A stretch of DNA of 64,000 nt from Paenibacillus plantarum (lineage in GTDB: Bacteria; Bacillota; Bacilli; Paenibacillales; NBRC-103111), in contig NZ_WHNY01000037.1 in the NCBI RefSeq assembly GCF_013141695.1, positions 1 through 64,000 on the forward strand, read 5' to 3'. The position numbers and the translations under genes were made by a program. Shown in pieces: positions 55,083-63,071 of the stretch. The notes beneath the pieces were generated by a model, which was not told the origin of the DNA, did not search any database, and worked only from the letters and a program-made list of their open reading frames with translations. Each line of letters begins with the position of its first letter. Positions within the stretch are counted from its first letter, which is position 1.

Positions 55083-55937
55083 ATGCAAGCCACAACGAAA
55101 CAACAATTAGAAATTTTAACATCTATACAAAGCCATTTAGCTATGATTATGTTTGACACGAGCGGCTATGTAACATGGGCAAATTCACTCTTCACTTCTG
55201 CCATAGGGTATACGGTGGAAGAAATTATTGGCTTCCATCATAGCAAGTTTTGTTTGCCTGAATTTGCGTCCAGTTCAGCCTATGATAATCTTTGGAAAGA
55301 ACTACGCAAAGGCAGGGCCTTTCAAGATAAAATTATTCGGGTTGCAAATGATGGAAGAAGGCTTATTTTAGAAGCAACTTACATGCCGATCTATAGCGAT
55401 GGCCACGTGGATGCGATCATCAAGATCGCTACAGATGTTACGAGTCGTGAAACTGTCCTACAACAGAGTACAGCCGAATTGAAAGCCATGGTAGAGAAGA
55501 TTACCGCCAACACAGAGGAAGTATTAGAAGCTTCGAAAGTGATCGTTACGCATATGTCAGAGATGAGCAGAGAATCTTCTACAGTTGAGAAGCAAGTCAA
55601 GAGTATCCAAACCGTAACCACAATTGTCAAAGAAATTGCTTCTCAGTCCCACCTATTGGGCCTGAATGCCGCACTTGAAGCTGCTCGTGCAGGCGAGCTT
55701 GGACGAGGTTTTGAGGTGGTTGCAAATGAAATCAGGAAAATGGCAGGTTCTAGTAAACAATCTGCTGAAGACATATCCGATCAGTTAACTAATATATCGA
55801 CTTCGGTATCAACGATGATTCAAAGCATTGAGGATATTACAAAGCAAATTTCCATCAACTCCAATTCTATTGAACAATTAAAGAAAGCATATGATCATAT
55901 CGCTTCGACAACGGAACATTTGGCATCCTCTATTTAA
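55083..55937 (+). CDS. Soluble PAS-domain methyl-accepting chemotaxis-like protein
   Basis: Protein of 284 aa with no membrane segment. An N-terminal PAS domain (about 10-120: AMIMFDTSGYVTWANSLFT, GRRLILEATYMPIYSDG) is followed by a chemoreceptor signalling hairpin (about 130-284) with the tip IASQSHLLGLNAALEAARAGE and GRGFEVVANEIRKMAGSSK. No HAMP domain. The arms on each side of the tip are only about 65-75 residues long, so it belongs to a short class. Ribosome site AGAGGAGAG. The ligand or cofactor of the PAS domain is not apparent. It could be a cytoplasmic energy- or redox-sensing receptor. Confidence 0.9.
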   Translation: MQATTKQQLEILTSIQSHLAMIMFDTSGYVTWANSLFTSAIGYTVEEIIGFHHSKFCLPEFASSSAYDNLWKELRKGRAFQDKIIRVANDGRRLILEATYMPIYSDGHVDAIIKIATDVTSRETVLQQSTAELKAMVEKITANTEEVLEASKVIVTHMSEMSRESSTVEKQVKSIQTVTTIVKEIASQSHLLGLNAALEAARAGELGRGFEVVANEIRKMAGSSKQSAEDISDQLTNISTSVSTMIQSIEDITKQISINSNSIEQLKKAYDHIASTTEHLASSI

Positions 55938-55986
55938 ATGATTTACATGCCACAACCCAGTCTTGCCAACAACTGCTTCTATTAAT

Positions 55987-56023
55987 GGAAAAGCACCCCG
56001 CTGCTTGTGCAACAAGGGTGCTG
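55987..56023 (-). terminator. Intrinsic terminator after the 43-aa small ORF
   Basis: The minus strand has AGCACCC, a 19-nt loop that includes CTTG/CAAG, GGGTGCT and TTTT. Confidence 0.65.
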
Positions 56024-56046
56024 CTAGGATTGTTAATTTAGTTAGC

Positions 56047-56178
56047 TTACACGGACGGCCTATTTGGCTGATGATGTCCAGGCTCCGTTGAATCGAGATT
56101 CGACTGAATACGGGATGATTGCTTCGAGTGATCGATCGCACTTTGTGTTTTCTGCATCATACTTTTCTTTTTACCCAT
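56047..56178 (-). CDS. Small hydrophilic protein, 43 aa
   Basis: ORF with AAGGAG 9 nt before the ATG and a terminator just after it. It encodes MGKKKSMMQKTQSAIDHSKQ, then an Asn/Ser/His/Pro-rich tail ending QPNRPSV. It is very basic at the N-terminus and lacks hydrophobic residues. It resembles in size and composition minor small acid-soluble spore proteins, but I cannot assign it to a family. Confidence 0.6.
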   Translation of the reverse strand: MGKKKSMMQKTQSAIDHSKQSSRIQSNLDSTEPGHHQPNRPSV

Positions 56179-56285
56179 GGTAAGCAACTCCTTCTATTTA
56201 TAGAATGAACGCCACCTTAGTATGGAGGGTTTCCTTACTGACTATGCTGGGTATCGTTTCCTTCACTCTTGCATCAAGCTGGAGA

Positions 56286-56323
56286 ATAACAAAGAGCCTG
56301 TAGGGATGCCCCTACAGGCTCTT
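56286..56323 (-). terminator. Intrinsic terminator after DUF4023-like gene
   Basis: The minus strand has AGAGCCTGTAGGG, GCA and TCCCTACAGGCTCT, then TTGTTATT. The stem is nearly perfect. Confidence 0.82.
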
Positions 56324-56340
56324 GCTCATGCCAAACGACG

Positions 56341-56454
56341 TTAGTGCATCTTATGAGGCAAATTCTTGCCTGTCTGACCATCACCTTGTGTCCTTTTATT
56401 CTTCTCGGCTTTCCTCTGCTTCTCATGCAGCTTGCTAATGAAATGACTATCCAT
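56341..56454 (-). CDS. DUF4023-like small protein, 37 aa
   Basis: ORF with AGGAGG 9 nt before the ATG. It encodes MDSHFISKLHEKQRKAEKN, then KRTQGDGQTGKNLPHKMH. The pattern of an N-terminal FxxKLHEKQ, a lysine-rich centre and a C-terminal LPxKxH matches the DUF4023 family of tiny Bacillota proteins as I remember it. Function unknown; the composition suggests a spore or nucleic-acid-binding protein. Followed by a strong terminator. Confidence 0.7.
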   Translation of the reverse strand: MDSHFISKLHEKQRKAEKNKRTQGDGQTGKNLPHKMH

Positions 56455-56501
56455 GAGCACTCGCCTCCTGAAGAAAGAATGGCATTACCCTAAATAGAAT
56501 G

Positions 56502-56858
56502 TCACGAAAGGTCCGTATTTAATCGCATTGCCAAATTTATTATTGCTGCCCTGATTTCCACATCGGACTGTACTTTTTCATACAAAGATTCAAAAGTTGC
56601 TCGATTTCGGATAAATTCAGGCTCAGTTTTTATTGCCGTTTGCGTCCAATTAATCAGTACATTCTCAGCCTGTACCAATTCGTTGTAGGCGCGATGCAAG
56701 CCAACCTTTTCAATAATTTCTTCCATTTCAGCTTGACCCAATTCTACGCCATCTTGTTTTGCATTTTCAATTCGAATATCTGCTTGCGCGCTAATTTGTA
56801 AAAAGTGCTCTTTCGATGCTAAATAATCAACCTGAGCTCTTGAATATTTTATTCCCAT
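56502..56858 (-). CDS. Hypothetical helical protein, 118 aa
   Basis: Begins MGIKYSRAQVDYLASKEHFL with AAAGGTG upstream. It is mostly helical with regular hydrophobic spacing, no membrane segment, and a central acidic stretch GVELGQAEMEEIIEKVGLHRAYNEL. I recognise no family. It lies on the strand opposite to asnB and upstream of the DUF4023-like gene. Confidence 0.65.
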   Translation of the reverse strand: MGIKYSRAQVDYLASKEHFLQISAQADIRIENAKQDGVELGQAEMEEIIEKVGLHRAYNELVQAENVLINWTQTAIKTEPEFIRNRATFESLYEKVQSDVEIRAAIINLAMRLNTDLS

Positions 56859-57035
56859 TGTCATCACCTTTGTTTATTTATTGGCAGTTCTTGAATTTGA
56901 TAGTAACAGCCTCGTCAACAAAACACAAAAACCACGATCTGCTTACTTTGGTCCTATTCTGGACAGACATTTAATACCTTCCATTCGCATACCCTTTATC
57001 ATTATGCTCTCTTCAAAAGAAAGGAAGGAACGTCT

Positions 57036-58880
57036 ATGTGCGGAATAACGGGTTGGATAGATTGGCGGAAAGACTTGACCGGGTACCCGTCCATTCTAGA
57101 AAATATGACGGAAACGCTCCAACTGCGCGGACCTGATGCTTCAGGTACCTGGATTTCACAGCATTGTGCCCTCGGACATCGACGTCTAAGTGTTATGGAT
57201 CCTGAGAATGGCGCTCAGCCCATGGTCCGTAAACAAGGCGACTATACGTATACCATCGTATATAATGGCGAACTCTATAATGCCCCAGAGTTAAAAAAAG
57301 AACTCGAGCTTCGCGGCCATCAATTTCGAACAACGTGTGATACCGAAGTGCTGCTGGTCGCTTTTATAGAGTGGGGAAAAGCATGTATAGACCGTCTGAA
57401 CGGCATCTTTGCTTTCGCGGCTTGGAATGACCAAGAGCAGTCACTGACCCTCGTTCGTGACAGACTCGGCGTTAAGCCTCTTTTTTATTCCCATCAGGAT
57501 AGTGTATTATTATTCGGCTCTGAACCAAAAGCCATTCTAGCTCACCCTGATTTCAAAGCAGAGGTTGGTGCCGAGGGCTTTGCAGAAATATTCGCTGTCG
57601 GACCGGCTAGAACGCCTGGACATGGGATTTATCGCAACATGTCTGAGCTGAAGCCAGGTCAATTTGCTATTTTTGATCGGAATGGCTTATCCATTCGAAC
57701 GTATTGGAAGCTCGAGAGCCATCAGCATCCTGATGATATCGCCGGTACAGCTGCGCATGTTGGACAATTGTTGAATGATACGGCAGAGCGCCAATTAGTT
57801 TCAGACGTCCCCATCTGTACACTCCTCTCAGGAGGACTAGATTCTAGCGCCCTCACTGCGCTCGCTGCGACGCATTACAAGAATAGCGGGCAAGGACCGC
57901 TTCATACCTTCTCCGTGGACTACAAGGATAACGATAAGCATTTCAAAGCGAACCTGTTCCAACCGAACTCAGACGCCCCTTGGATCAAAAGGATGACTGA
58001 GCATTTGGGAACCGAGCATCATTACATTGAATTTGATACGCCAGAGCTTGTGGAATCTCTGAAGACAGCCGTGATCGCCCGCGATACACCGGGCATGGCC
58101 GATGTCGACGGGTCTCTCTATTTATTTTGCCGAGAAATCAAAAAGGAAGCTACGGTCGCAATCTCAGGAGAAGCGGCTGACGAAATATTCGGTGGATACC
58201 CTTGGTTCCACAATACAGATGCACTAGAAGCGAACACGTTCCCGTGGTCACTTAAGTTAGCCAATCGGGTCGACCTGCTCGCCCCAGACTTCGTCGATTG
58301 GATTAAACCTGTCGAATACGTCAGTAATCGATACCAACAAGCCTTAAGCGAGGTACCACGCTTAGCCGGGGAAACGAAGCAGCAGAATCGGATGCGAGAA
58401 ATGTCCTATTTGAATATCACACGTTTCATGCCTACGTTACTTGATCGTAAAGACCGCATGAGTATGGCCGTTGGCCTTGAGGTACGCGTCCCCTTCTGTG
58501 ATCACCGTCTGGTTGAATACGTGTGGAACATTCCTTGGGAAATTAAAACATCCGGAGACAGAGAAAAGGGCATACTACGTCAAGCATTACGAGGTGTATT
58601 ACCTGAAGATGTGCTGACGAGGAAGAAAAGTCCATATCCGAAAACACACAACCCGAATTATTTAACTGCCGTAAGAAAATGGGTATTAGAAATTCTGGAT
58701 GATCCTTCATCCCCAATCTTGCCTTTTATAGATGTCAAAAAGATTCGCGCACTCGCCAGCTCCGAGTCCAATGATTTCGACCTCCCTTGGTTCGGTCAGT
58801 TGATGACAGGTCCTCAGTTATTCGCTTATTTAGCTCAAGTGGATATGTGGCTAAGAACTTATAAGATCTCGATCCGATAA
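57036..58880 (+). CDS. asnB: Glutamine-hydrolysing asparagine synthetase (AsnB/AsnO)
   Basis: Makes asparagine from aspartate, ATP and glutamine. The 614-aa protein has Cys2 of MCGITGWIDWRK as the glutaminase nucleophile, GHRRLSVMDPENGAQPM, the PP-loop LLSGGLDSSALTALAAT (about 265) and GEAADEIFGGYPW. The length equals that of B. subtilis AsnO (sporulation asparagine synthetase) rather than AsnB (632) or AsnH, but the paralogue cannot be settled from length. AAGGAAGG precedes the ATG. Single gene ending at a terminator. Confidence 0.94.
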   Translation: MCGITGWIDWRKDLTGYPSILENMTETLQLRGPDASGTWISQHCALGHRRLSVMDPENGAQPMVRKQGDYTYTIVYNGELYNAPELKKELELRGHQFRTTCDTEVLLVAFIEWGKACIDRLNGIFAFAAWNDQEQSLTLVRDRLGVKPLFYSHQDSVLLFGSEPKAILAHPDFKAEVGAEGFAEIFAVGPARTPGHGIYRNMSELKPGQFAIFDRNGLSIRTYWKLESHQHPDDIAGTAAHVGQLLNDTAERQLVSDVPICTLLSGGLDSSALTALAATHYKNSGQGPLHTFSVDYKDNDKHFKANLFQPNSDAPWIKRMTEHLGTEHHYIEFDTPELVESLKTAVIARDTPGMADVDGSLYLFCREIKKEATVAISGEAADEIFGGYPWFHNTDALEANTFPWSLKLANRVDLLAPDFVDWIKPVEYVSNRYQQALSEVPRLAGETKQQNRMREMSYLNITRFMPTLLDRKDRMSMAVGLEVRVPFCDHRLVEYVWNIPWEIKTSGDREKGILRQALRGVLPEDVLTRKKSPYPKTHNPNYLTAVRKWVLEILDDPSSPILPFIDVKKIRALASSESNDFDLPWFGQLMTGPQLFAYLAQVDMWLRTYKISIR

Positions 58881-58900
58881 ATGAGATTGCATAGAAAATA

Positions 58901-58943
58901 AGAAAGACCTGCGTCCACGCATTCACGTGGTTGCAGGTCTTTC
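58901..58943. terminator. Bidirectional terminator between asnB and rdgB
   Basis: AGAAAGACCTGCG...GCAGGTCTTTCT, with an inner CCACG/CGTGG helix, serves two convergent genes. T-runs are short on both sides. Confidence 0.8.
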
Positions 58944-58949
58944 TGTGTT

Positions 58950-59597
58950 TTAGTTCGTTTGATCAGGAAGTTGATCCAAAAACATACGCAAAGCTTTGGC
59001 ACGATGACTCATTTCATTCTTCTCTTCCATCGTCAACTCAGCCATCGTTCGACCCAGTGATGGAATGTAGAATAGAGGATCGTAACCAAATCCGCTTTCA
59101 CCACGCTGCTCATGAATAATAAAGCCTTGGCAGACATCCTCCGCTTCGATCACTTCATTCGCAACGGGATCAATTAAACTAAGTGCACAAACAAAGGAAG
59201 CCTCACTAAGTAATGGAGGGTGGCCATCCCCGGCACTCAGCTCGATCCGATCTTCCAACTCATGCAAAGCTTGAAGTAGTCTGGCATTATTGTCAGCATC
59301 CGTTGCGTTTTCTCCCGCGTAGCGAGCCGAATATACACCTGGATCACCGCCTAGTGCCGTAACACATAAACCAGAATCATCAGCAAGTACAGGTACATGA
59401 AGATGGGCAGAGATGATTTGCGCCTTGATCCGTGCATTCTCTGCGAAAGTCTTCCCACTCTCAACGATTTCCGGTAAATCCGAGTAATCCGCTAAACTTC
59501 GAACCTTATATCCTTTAGCTCCGAAAAGCTTAGCGAACTCTTTCACTTTACCTTCGTTACGCGTTGCGATGACAACAAAATTACTTTGTAGCCGCAT
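58950..59597 (-). CDS. rdgB: XTP/dITP diphosphatase RdgB (YsnA)
   Basis: Removes non-canonical purine nucleotides. ATG 59597 with GAGGTG upstream gives 215 aa with [40 protein letters not shown] and [15 protein letters not shown], the substrate and metal sites. It overlaps rph by 17 bp. gerM-rph-rdgB is the B. subtilis order. Confidence 0.95.
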   Translation of the reverse strand: MRLQSNFVVIATRNEGKVKEFAKLFGAKGYKVRSLADYSDLPEIVESGKTFAENARIKAQIISAHLHVPVLADDSGLCVTALGGDPGVYSARYAGENATDADNNARLLQALHELEDRIELSAGDGHPPLLSEASFVCALSLIDPVANEVIEAEDVCQGFIIHEQRGESGFGYDPLFYIPSLGRTMAELTMEEKNEMSHRAKALRMFLDQLPDQTN

Positions 59598-60339
59598 GCC
59601 CAGCACCTCGAATACGATCTGCGATCGGCCCTAGCACACCGGCTTGTACGTCGATCATGGTGTTAATCCCCGCTTCTGCTAGCGCCAGCAATTCATCAAG
59701 CTCTTTACGGGAAAAAGGGGCATCCTCGCCCGTTCCTTGAACTTCAACGAACTGACCTTGTCCCGTCATCACGACGTTCATATCCACTTTTGCTTTAGAA
59801 TCCTCTTCATAATTAAGATCCAACTTCGGGATATCCCCAATAACGCCAACACTGACAGCAGCGAGGAAGTCGTTGATTGGGAACTTGGCTAGGTTTTTAT
59901 CATTAGCAAGCTTATTGATGGCAAAAGCCATCGCTACAAATGCACCCGTAATGGAAGCTGTACGCGTACCGCCATCTGCTTGAATCACATCGCAGTCCAG
60001 CGTAATGGATCTTTCACCTAGTGCTTCCAAGCTGACTACCGAACGTAGTGCTCGACCGATAAGACGTTGAATTTCCATCGTACGTCCACCGAGCTTACCT
60101 TTTGCCGCTTCACGCTGATTTCGAACTTGCGTCGCCCGCGGCAGCATCGAGTACTCCGCTGTAACCCAGCCTTTCCCTTGACCTTTCATAAAAGGAGGAA
60201 CACGATCTTCGACCGTTGCTGTACAAATGACTTTCGTATCCCCGACCTCAATGAGGACCGAGCCTTCTGCGTGTTTTATATAATGAGGGGTTATTTGCAT
60301 AGGTCGCAGTTCTTGATCCGTTCTTCCACCAATTCTCAT
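59581..60339 (-). CDS. rph: RNase PH
   Basis: Phosphate-dependent 3' exoribonuclease trimming tRNA precursors. The 252-aa protein has [52 protein letters not shown] split over the active site, [16 protein letters not shown] and [21 protein letters not shown] lies before the ATG. Middle of gerM-rph-rdgB. Confidence 0.96.
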   Translation of the reverse strand: MRIGGRTDQELRPMQITPHYIKHAEGSVLIEVGDTKVICTATVEDRVPPFMKGQGKGWVTAEYSMLPRATQVRNQREAAKGKLGGRTMEIQRLIGRALRSVVSLEALGERSITLDCDVIQADGGTRTASITGAFVAMAFAINKLANDKNLAKFPINDFLAAVSVGVIGDIPKLDLNYEEDSKAKVDMNVVMTGQGQFVEVQGTGEDAPFSRKELDELLALAEAGINTMIDVQAGVLGPIADRIRGAGHAATK

Positions 60340-60449
60340 AAATGTCTTTCTCCTCCTGTAGCTACATCAAAAGCTCTAATCCTTACGCCCCATTGTAACA
60401 AACTCATCAAGGAAAAGCATCCTAACACTAGTGAATATGGAAAAAACCG

Positions 60450-60500
60450 AAAAACCACCAGGGATTCCGTCGTTTAAGAACGTTGGAATCACCTGGTGGA
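60450..60500 (-). terminator. Intrinsic terminator after gerM
   Basis: The minus strand has CCACCAGGTGATTCC, a loop of 17 nt, GGAATCCCTGGTGG and TTTTTC. It partly separates gerM from rph. Confidence 0.8.
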
Positions 60501-60519
60501 ACGTTAGTTATCAATATGA

Positions 60520-61569
60520 TTAAAGCTTGATCGCAGGATTAATATGCGCAGGTCTCAGGACAGGCTTACTGTAGTTTTGATTATCTGTAGACGTAATTTT
60601 CACAGCGCCATCCACCTTAATTTGCACTTGTTTAAACGTGGTGTTCTCCGTTAAAGACAAGATGACCGATTGCAACGCATCCGCTGAAGCTTTCTGATCC
60701 GTACCCAGCAGCTTGTTGGAGAAGTCTACGGTGATTAAACCCTCGCCTGGCTTAATGCTCTTCAACTCTGTTGTAGCATTGAGGACAGCAGCAAGTCCCT
60801 TCTTCTGATCTGGACCTTTAATCAATTGCTCGACAACAGCCTTCGCAACATCGTCCGTTCTCTTTATAAGACGAGTCACAGGGACATAATATTTGTAATT
60901 TTGATCATTTTGATTAAGGAAATAGAGAGTAACCGGTGTAGCTTGACCAAATTCGGTATCTTCTGCTTTCTCCAGATTGATCCCCATCGTGCGCGCTAAT
61001 GGTGCATCCAGTGGTGTTCGACCCTTCGGCATTTCTTTCAAGTCCTTGCCATCTACACGCAGCTGAACCTTATCGATCGTAGGGAAGTTCGTCAAGTTCC
61101 ACGTGATAGCCTCAAGGAGCTTGCGTTCATCTTTCACATCATAGTTGAGGAATTCTTTCGAGAAATCAACCGTAGCACTTTTGTCTGATTTTACATTTAA
61201 ACTAATGACCTTAGTCCCCTTCGGTAGAAGCGCTTGAAAACCTGAAGGCAGCTGACTCGTTTCTGGTCCGCCATCCACCATGTACTCTAATGTTGTCTTA
61301 GCAACTGAGACTGTCTTCGGCAACGCTAGACTTAATGGTGTCACGAAGCCTTTGGCATCTTTCACATACACCGTCATTTGTGACGTAATATCTTCAGACA
61401 TGTCGACGGTAACCGCAGCTGAAGTCGTCTTCACATCTACGTCTGTACCCGCCCCAGGAGGTGCATCGATGTCACTCTTCTTTCCACTGCCCAAAATCGA
61501 ACATCCTGTGGTCAGTAGAACAATCACCCCCGCTAAAGCGGCTGAACGAATCCAATGTTGATGTTTCAT
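60520..61569 (-). CDS. gerM: GerM-like lipoprotein with two GerMN domains
   Basis: Sporulation and germination protein of the mother-cell envelope. ATG 61569 has GGAGG 10 nt upstream and gives 349 aa. A lipobox lies at VLLTTGCSILG (Cys about 23). Two GerMN domains follow (about 75-180 and 215-330), each with the ending pattern VDFSKEFL or VDFSNKLL and then V-L-V-D-G strands (VQLRVDGKDL, VQIKVDGAVKI). In B. subtilis GerM supports SpoIIQ-SpoIIIAH assembly and germination. gerM stands directly ahead of rph in both. Confidence 0.9.
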   Translation of the reverse strand: MKHQHWIRSAALAGVIVLLTTGCSILGSGKKSDIDAPPGAGTDVDVKTTSAAVTVDMSEDITSQMTVYVKDAKGFVTPLSLALPKTVSVAKTTLEYMVDGGPETSQLPSGFQALLPKGTKVISLNVKSDKSATVDFSKEFLNYDVKDERKLLEAITWNLTNFPTIDKVQLRVDGKDLKEMPKGRTPLDAPLARTMGINLEKAEDTEFGQATPVTLYFLNQNDQNYKYYVPVTRLIKRTDDVAKAVVEQLIKGPDQKKGLAAVLNATTELKSIKPGEGLITVDFSNKLLGTDQKASADALQSVILSLTENTTFKQVQIKVDGAVKITSTDNQNYSKPVLRPAHINPAIKL

Positions 61570-61818
61570 TTGCTTATTTCCTCCTTCGATTTTTGCTATT
61601 CGCATGGCCTGTACGATGCTTTTTTCGTATTACTATGTATACGGGGCTTTGTCCGATTTATAACTACTTTTTGTCCACCTTTTTATCAATCACAAAAAAA
61701 CATAATAACGAAGGGAATTATCACCAATCTTCGTCAATTCGAACTCATATGCTATACTGAATACCAGCCTAATAAATGCAATAACTACTTTCTGATATTC
61801 GATCAAGGAGGTCTTATT

Positions 61819-62781
61819 ATGAGAACATTTTTGAAGGAAAAGACCCTCATTTTCAATGAATTCCGAGAAGAGGTTTTCAGTCATTATCCACAAGCTGTCA
61901 TTGAGGAAGCTGTAGCTAGATTGCTTGTTGAAATAAAAGGCATCAAGAAAATCCCCACCGACTTGATCACAACCACGCTGCTCGGGGTATTAAGTAAGAC
62001 CGAAACATTCAACGTCATGTCTACCCTCATGGAGCTTCAAAAAAAGGTGAAACATGATGCTGAGCTGCTAGCTAGCATGAAAGATCCTGCCTATAACGTT
62101 CATCGAACAATTGCGATGTCCATTTGCGGATTATACGGGAGCGGTGCGATCTCACTATTCGGTTTCATCGACTGCAAATTCCGCTTCTTTTTTCCGACGA
62201 AGAGACCTAAATCCTTCATCTCCAAGGGGATTTGTGCGATTGTCGCTTCAACCGCAAGTGTCATTATTTCGGATAGCGTGAAGATGGATTACTCCAAACG
62301 TAATCTGCAAATGCTTGAGGCACGAGGTGTTCTTCTGGATGATATGGTCGAGATCCTTGACCAGTTGCAACGTCCTTACAATCCTGATATGCCACGCAGT
62401 CTCTGTGAAGAGCATATTCTGGCGGTACTTCGCAAACAGCAAACCTTTCATGCGCTCCAACTCGCGATCAAAATTGATACCGCTGTCGAAGCCAAAGAAT
62501 TCAACCCGCAATACAATCATATTGTGGGGATGGACGAAGGACTTTTCGGCGTCGATGAAAGCATCGCAACTGCCGTCCCTCTCATGTACGGGACCATAGC
62601 GCTCACGAATTTCGGCTATCTCGACAAAGCCAAAATTGGTATTATCGAGGAACTCGACAGTGATCACGCAGATGGTAAATGCAATACGTTTATCGATGAT
62701 ATGGTCTGTGGGATTGTAGCGGCAGCTTGTGGTCGGTTAGCGCATAACCATACGCCGACGTATAGTAAGCCGTTGAAGTAA
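61819..62781 (+). CDS. Internally duplicated YutG/PgpA-like phosphatidylglycerophosphatase-type protein
   Basis: ATG 61819 follows AAGGAGG by 7 nt and gives 320 aa; the longer upstream ORF is noise. Residues about 155-312 look like YutG (PgpA family, phosphatidylglycerophosphate phosphatase): EARGVLLDDMVEILDQLQRP, IVGMDEGLFGVDESIATAV, MYGTIALTNFGYLDKAKIG and FIDDMVCGIVAAACGRLAH. Residues about 25-152 repeat the same layout in weakened form: GVLSKTETFNVMS, LYGSGAISLFGFID, FISKGICAIVASTAS, but lack the acidic pairs (DE and DD) of the second half. It appears to be a fused, partly degenerate duplicate. Lies on the plus strand, divergent from gerM. Confidence 0.75.
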   Translation: MRTFLKEKTLIFNEFREEVFSHYPQAVIEEAVARLLVEIKGIKKIPTDLITTTLLGVLSKTETFNVMSTLMELQKKVKHDAELLASMKDPAYNVHRTIAMSICGLYGSGAISLFGFIDCKFRFFFPTKRPKSFISKGICAIVASTASVIISDSVKMDYSKRNLQMLEARGVLLDDMVEILDQLQRPYNPDMPRSLCEEHILAVLRKQQTFHALQLAIKIDTAVEAKEFNPQYNHIVGMDEGLFGVDESIATAVPLMYGTIALTNFGYLDKAKIGIIEELDSDHADGKCNTFIDDMVCGIVAAACGRLAHNHTPTYSKPLK

Positions 62782-62837
62782 GAGATTGATACGATAGTGT
62801 GCGCTTAGAAACAAATGACTTGTTGAAAGTGCGAAAG

Positions 62838-63017
62838 GGAACGTAGGGGCGCTATTCGGTGAAAATCGGGGTAAGTGCAGGTGTTGAGGAACGTAGGGGC
62901 GCTATTTAGATGAAATATGGTGTTTTGGCATCAATTTGAGGGAAATAAGGGATATACGTTCCCCCTTCTGGGTAAAAGTGGCTGTTCTGGGGCAAATAGA
63001 GGCTCTGGGTTCCCCCT
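62838..63017 (+). repeat. Intergenic short repeats with about 50-bp period
   Basis: GGAACGTAGGGGCGCTATT occurs exactly twice (62838 and 62888, step 50). GTTCCCCCT then occurs twice (62958 and 63009, step 51), and ACGTTCCC at 62956 is the reverse complement of GGGAACGT. No ORF is supported in 62782-63030. The repeats look like remnants or members of a dispersed intergenic family. Confidence 0.75.
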
Positions 63018-63029
63018 CGTTAGATCATA

Positions 63030-63070
63030 GAAAAAGCGCTAACCATGTTGCCACGGTTAGCGCTTTTTTC
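63030..63070. terminator. Bidirectional terminator before the MBL-fold gene
   Basis: AAAAAGCGCTAACC, a 10-nt loop, GGTTAGCGCTTTTTT. Perfect 14-bp stem with A- and T-runs on both strands, ending the metallo-beta-lactamase gene on the minus strand. Confidence 0.9.
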
Positions 63071-63071
63071 A

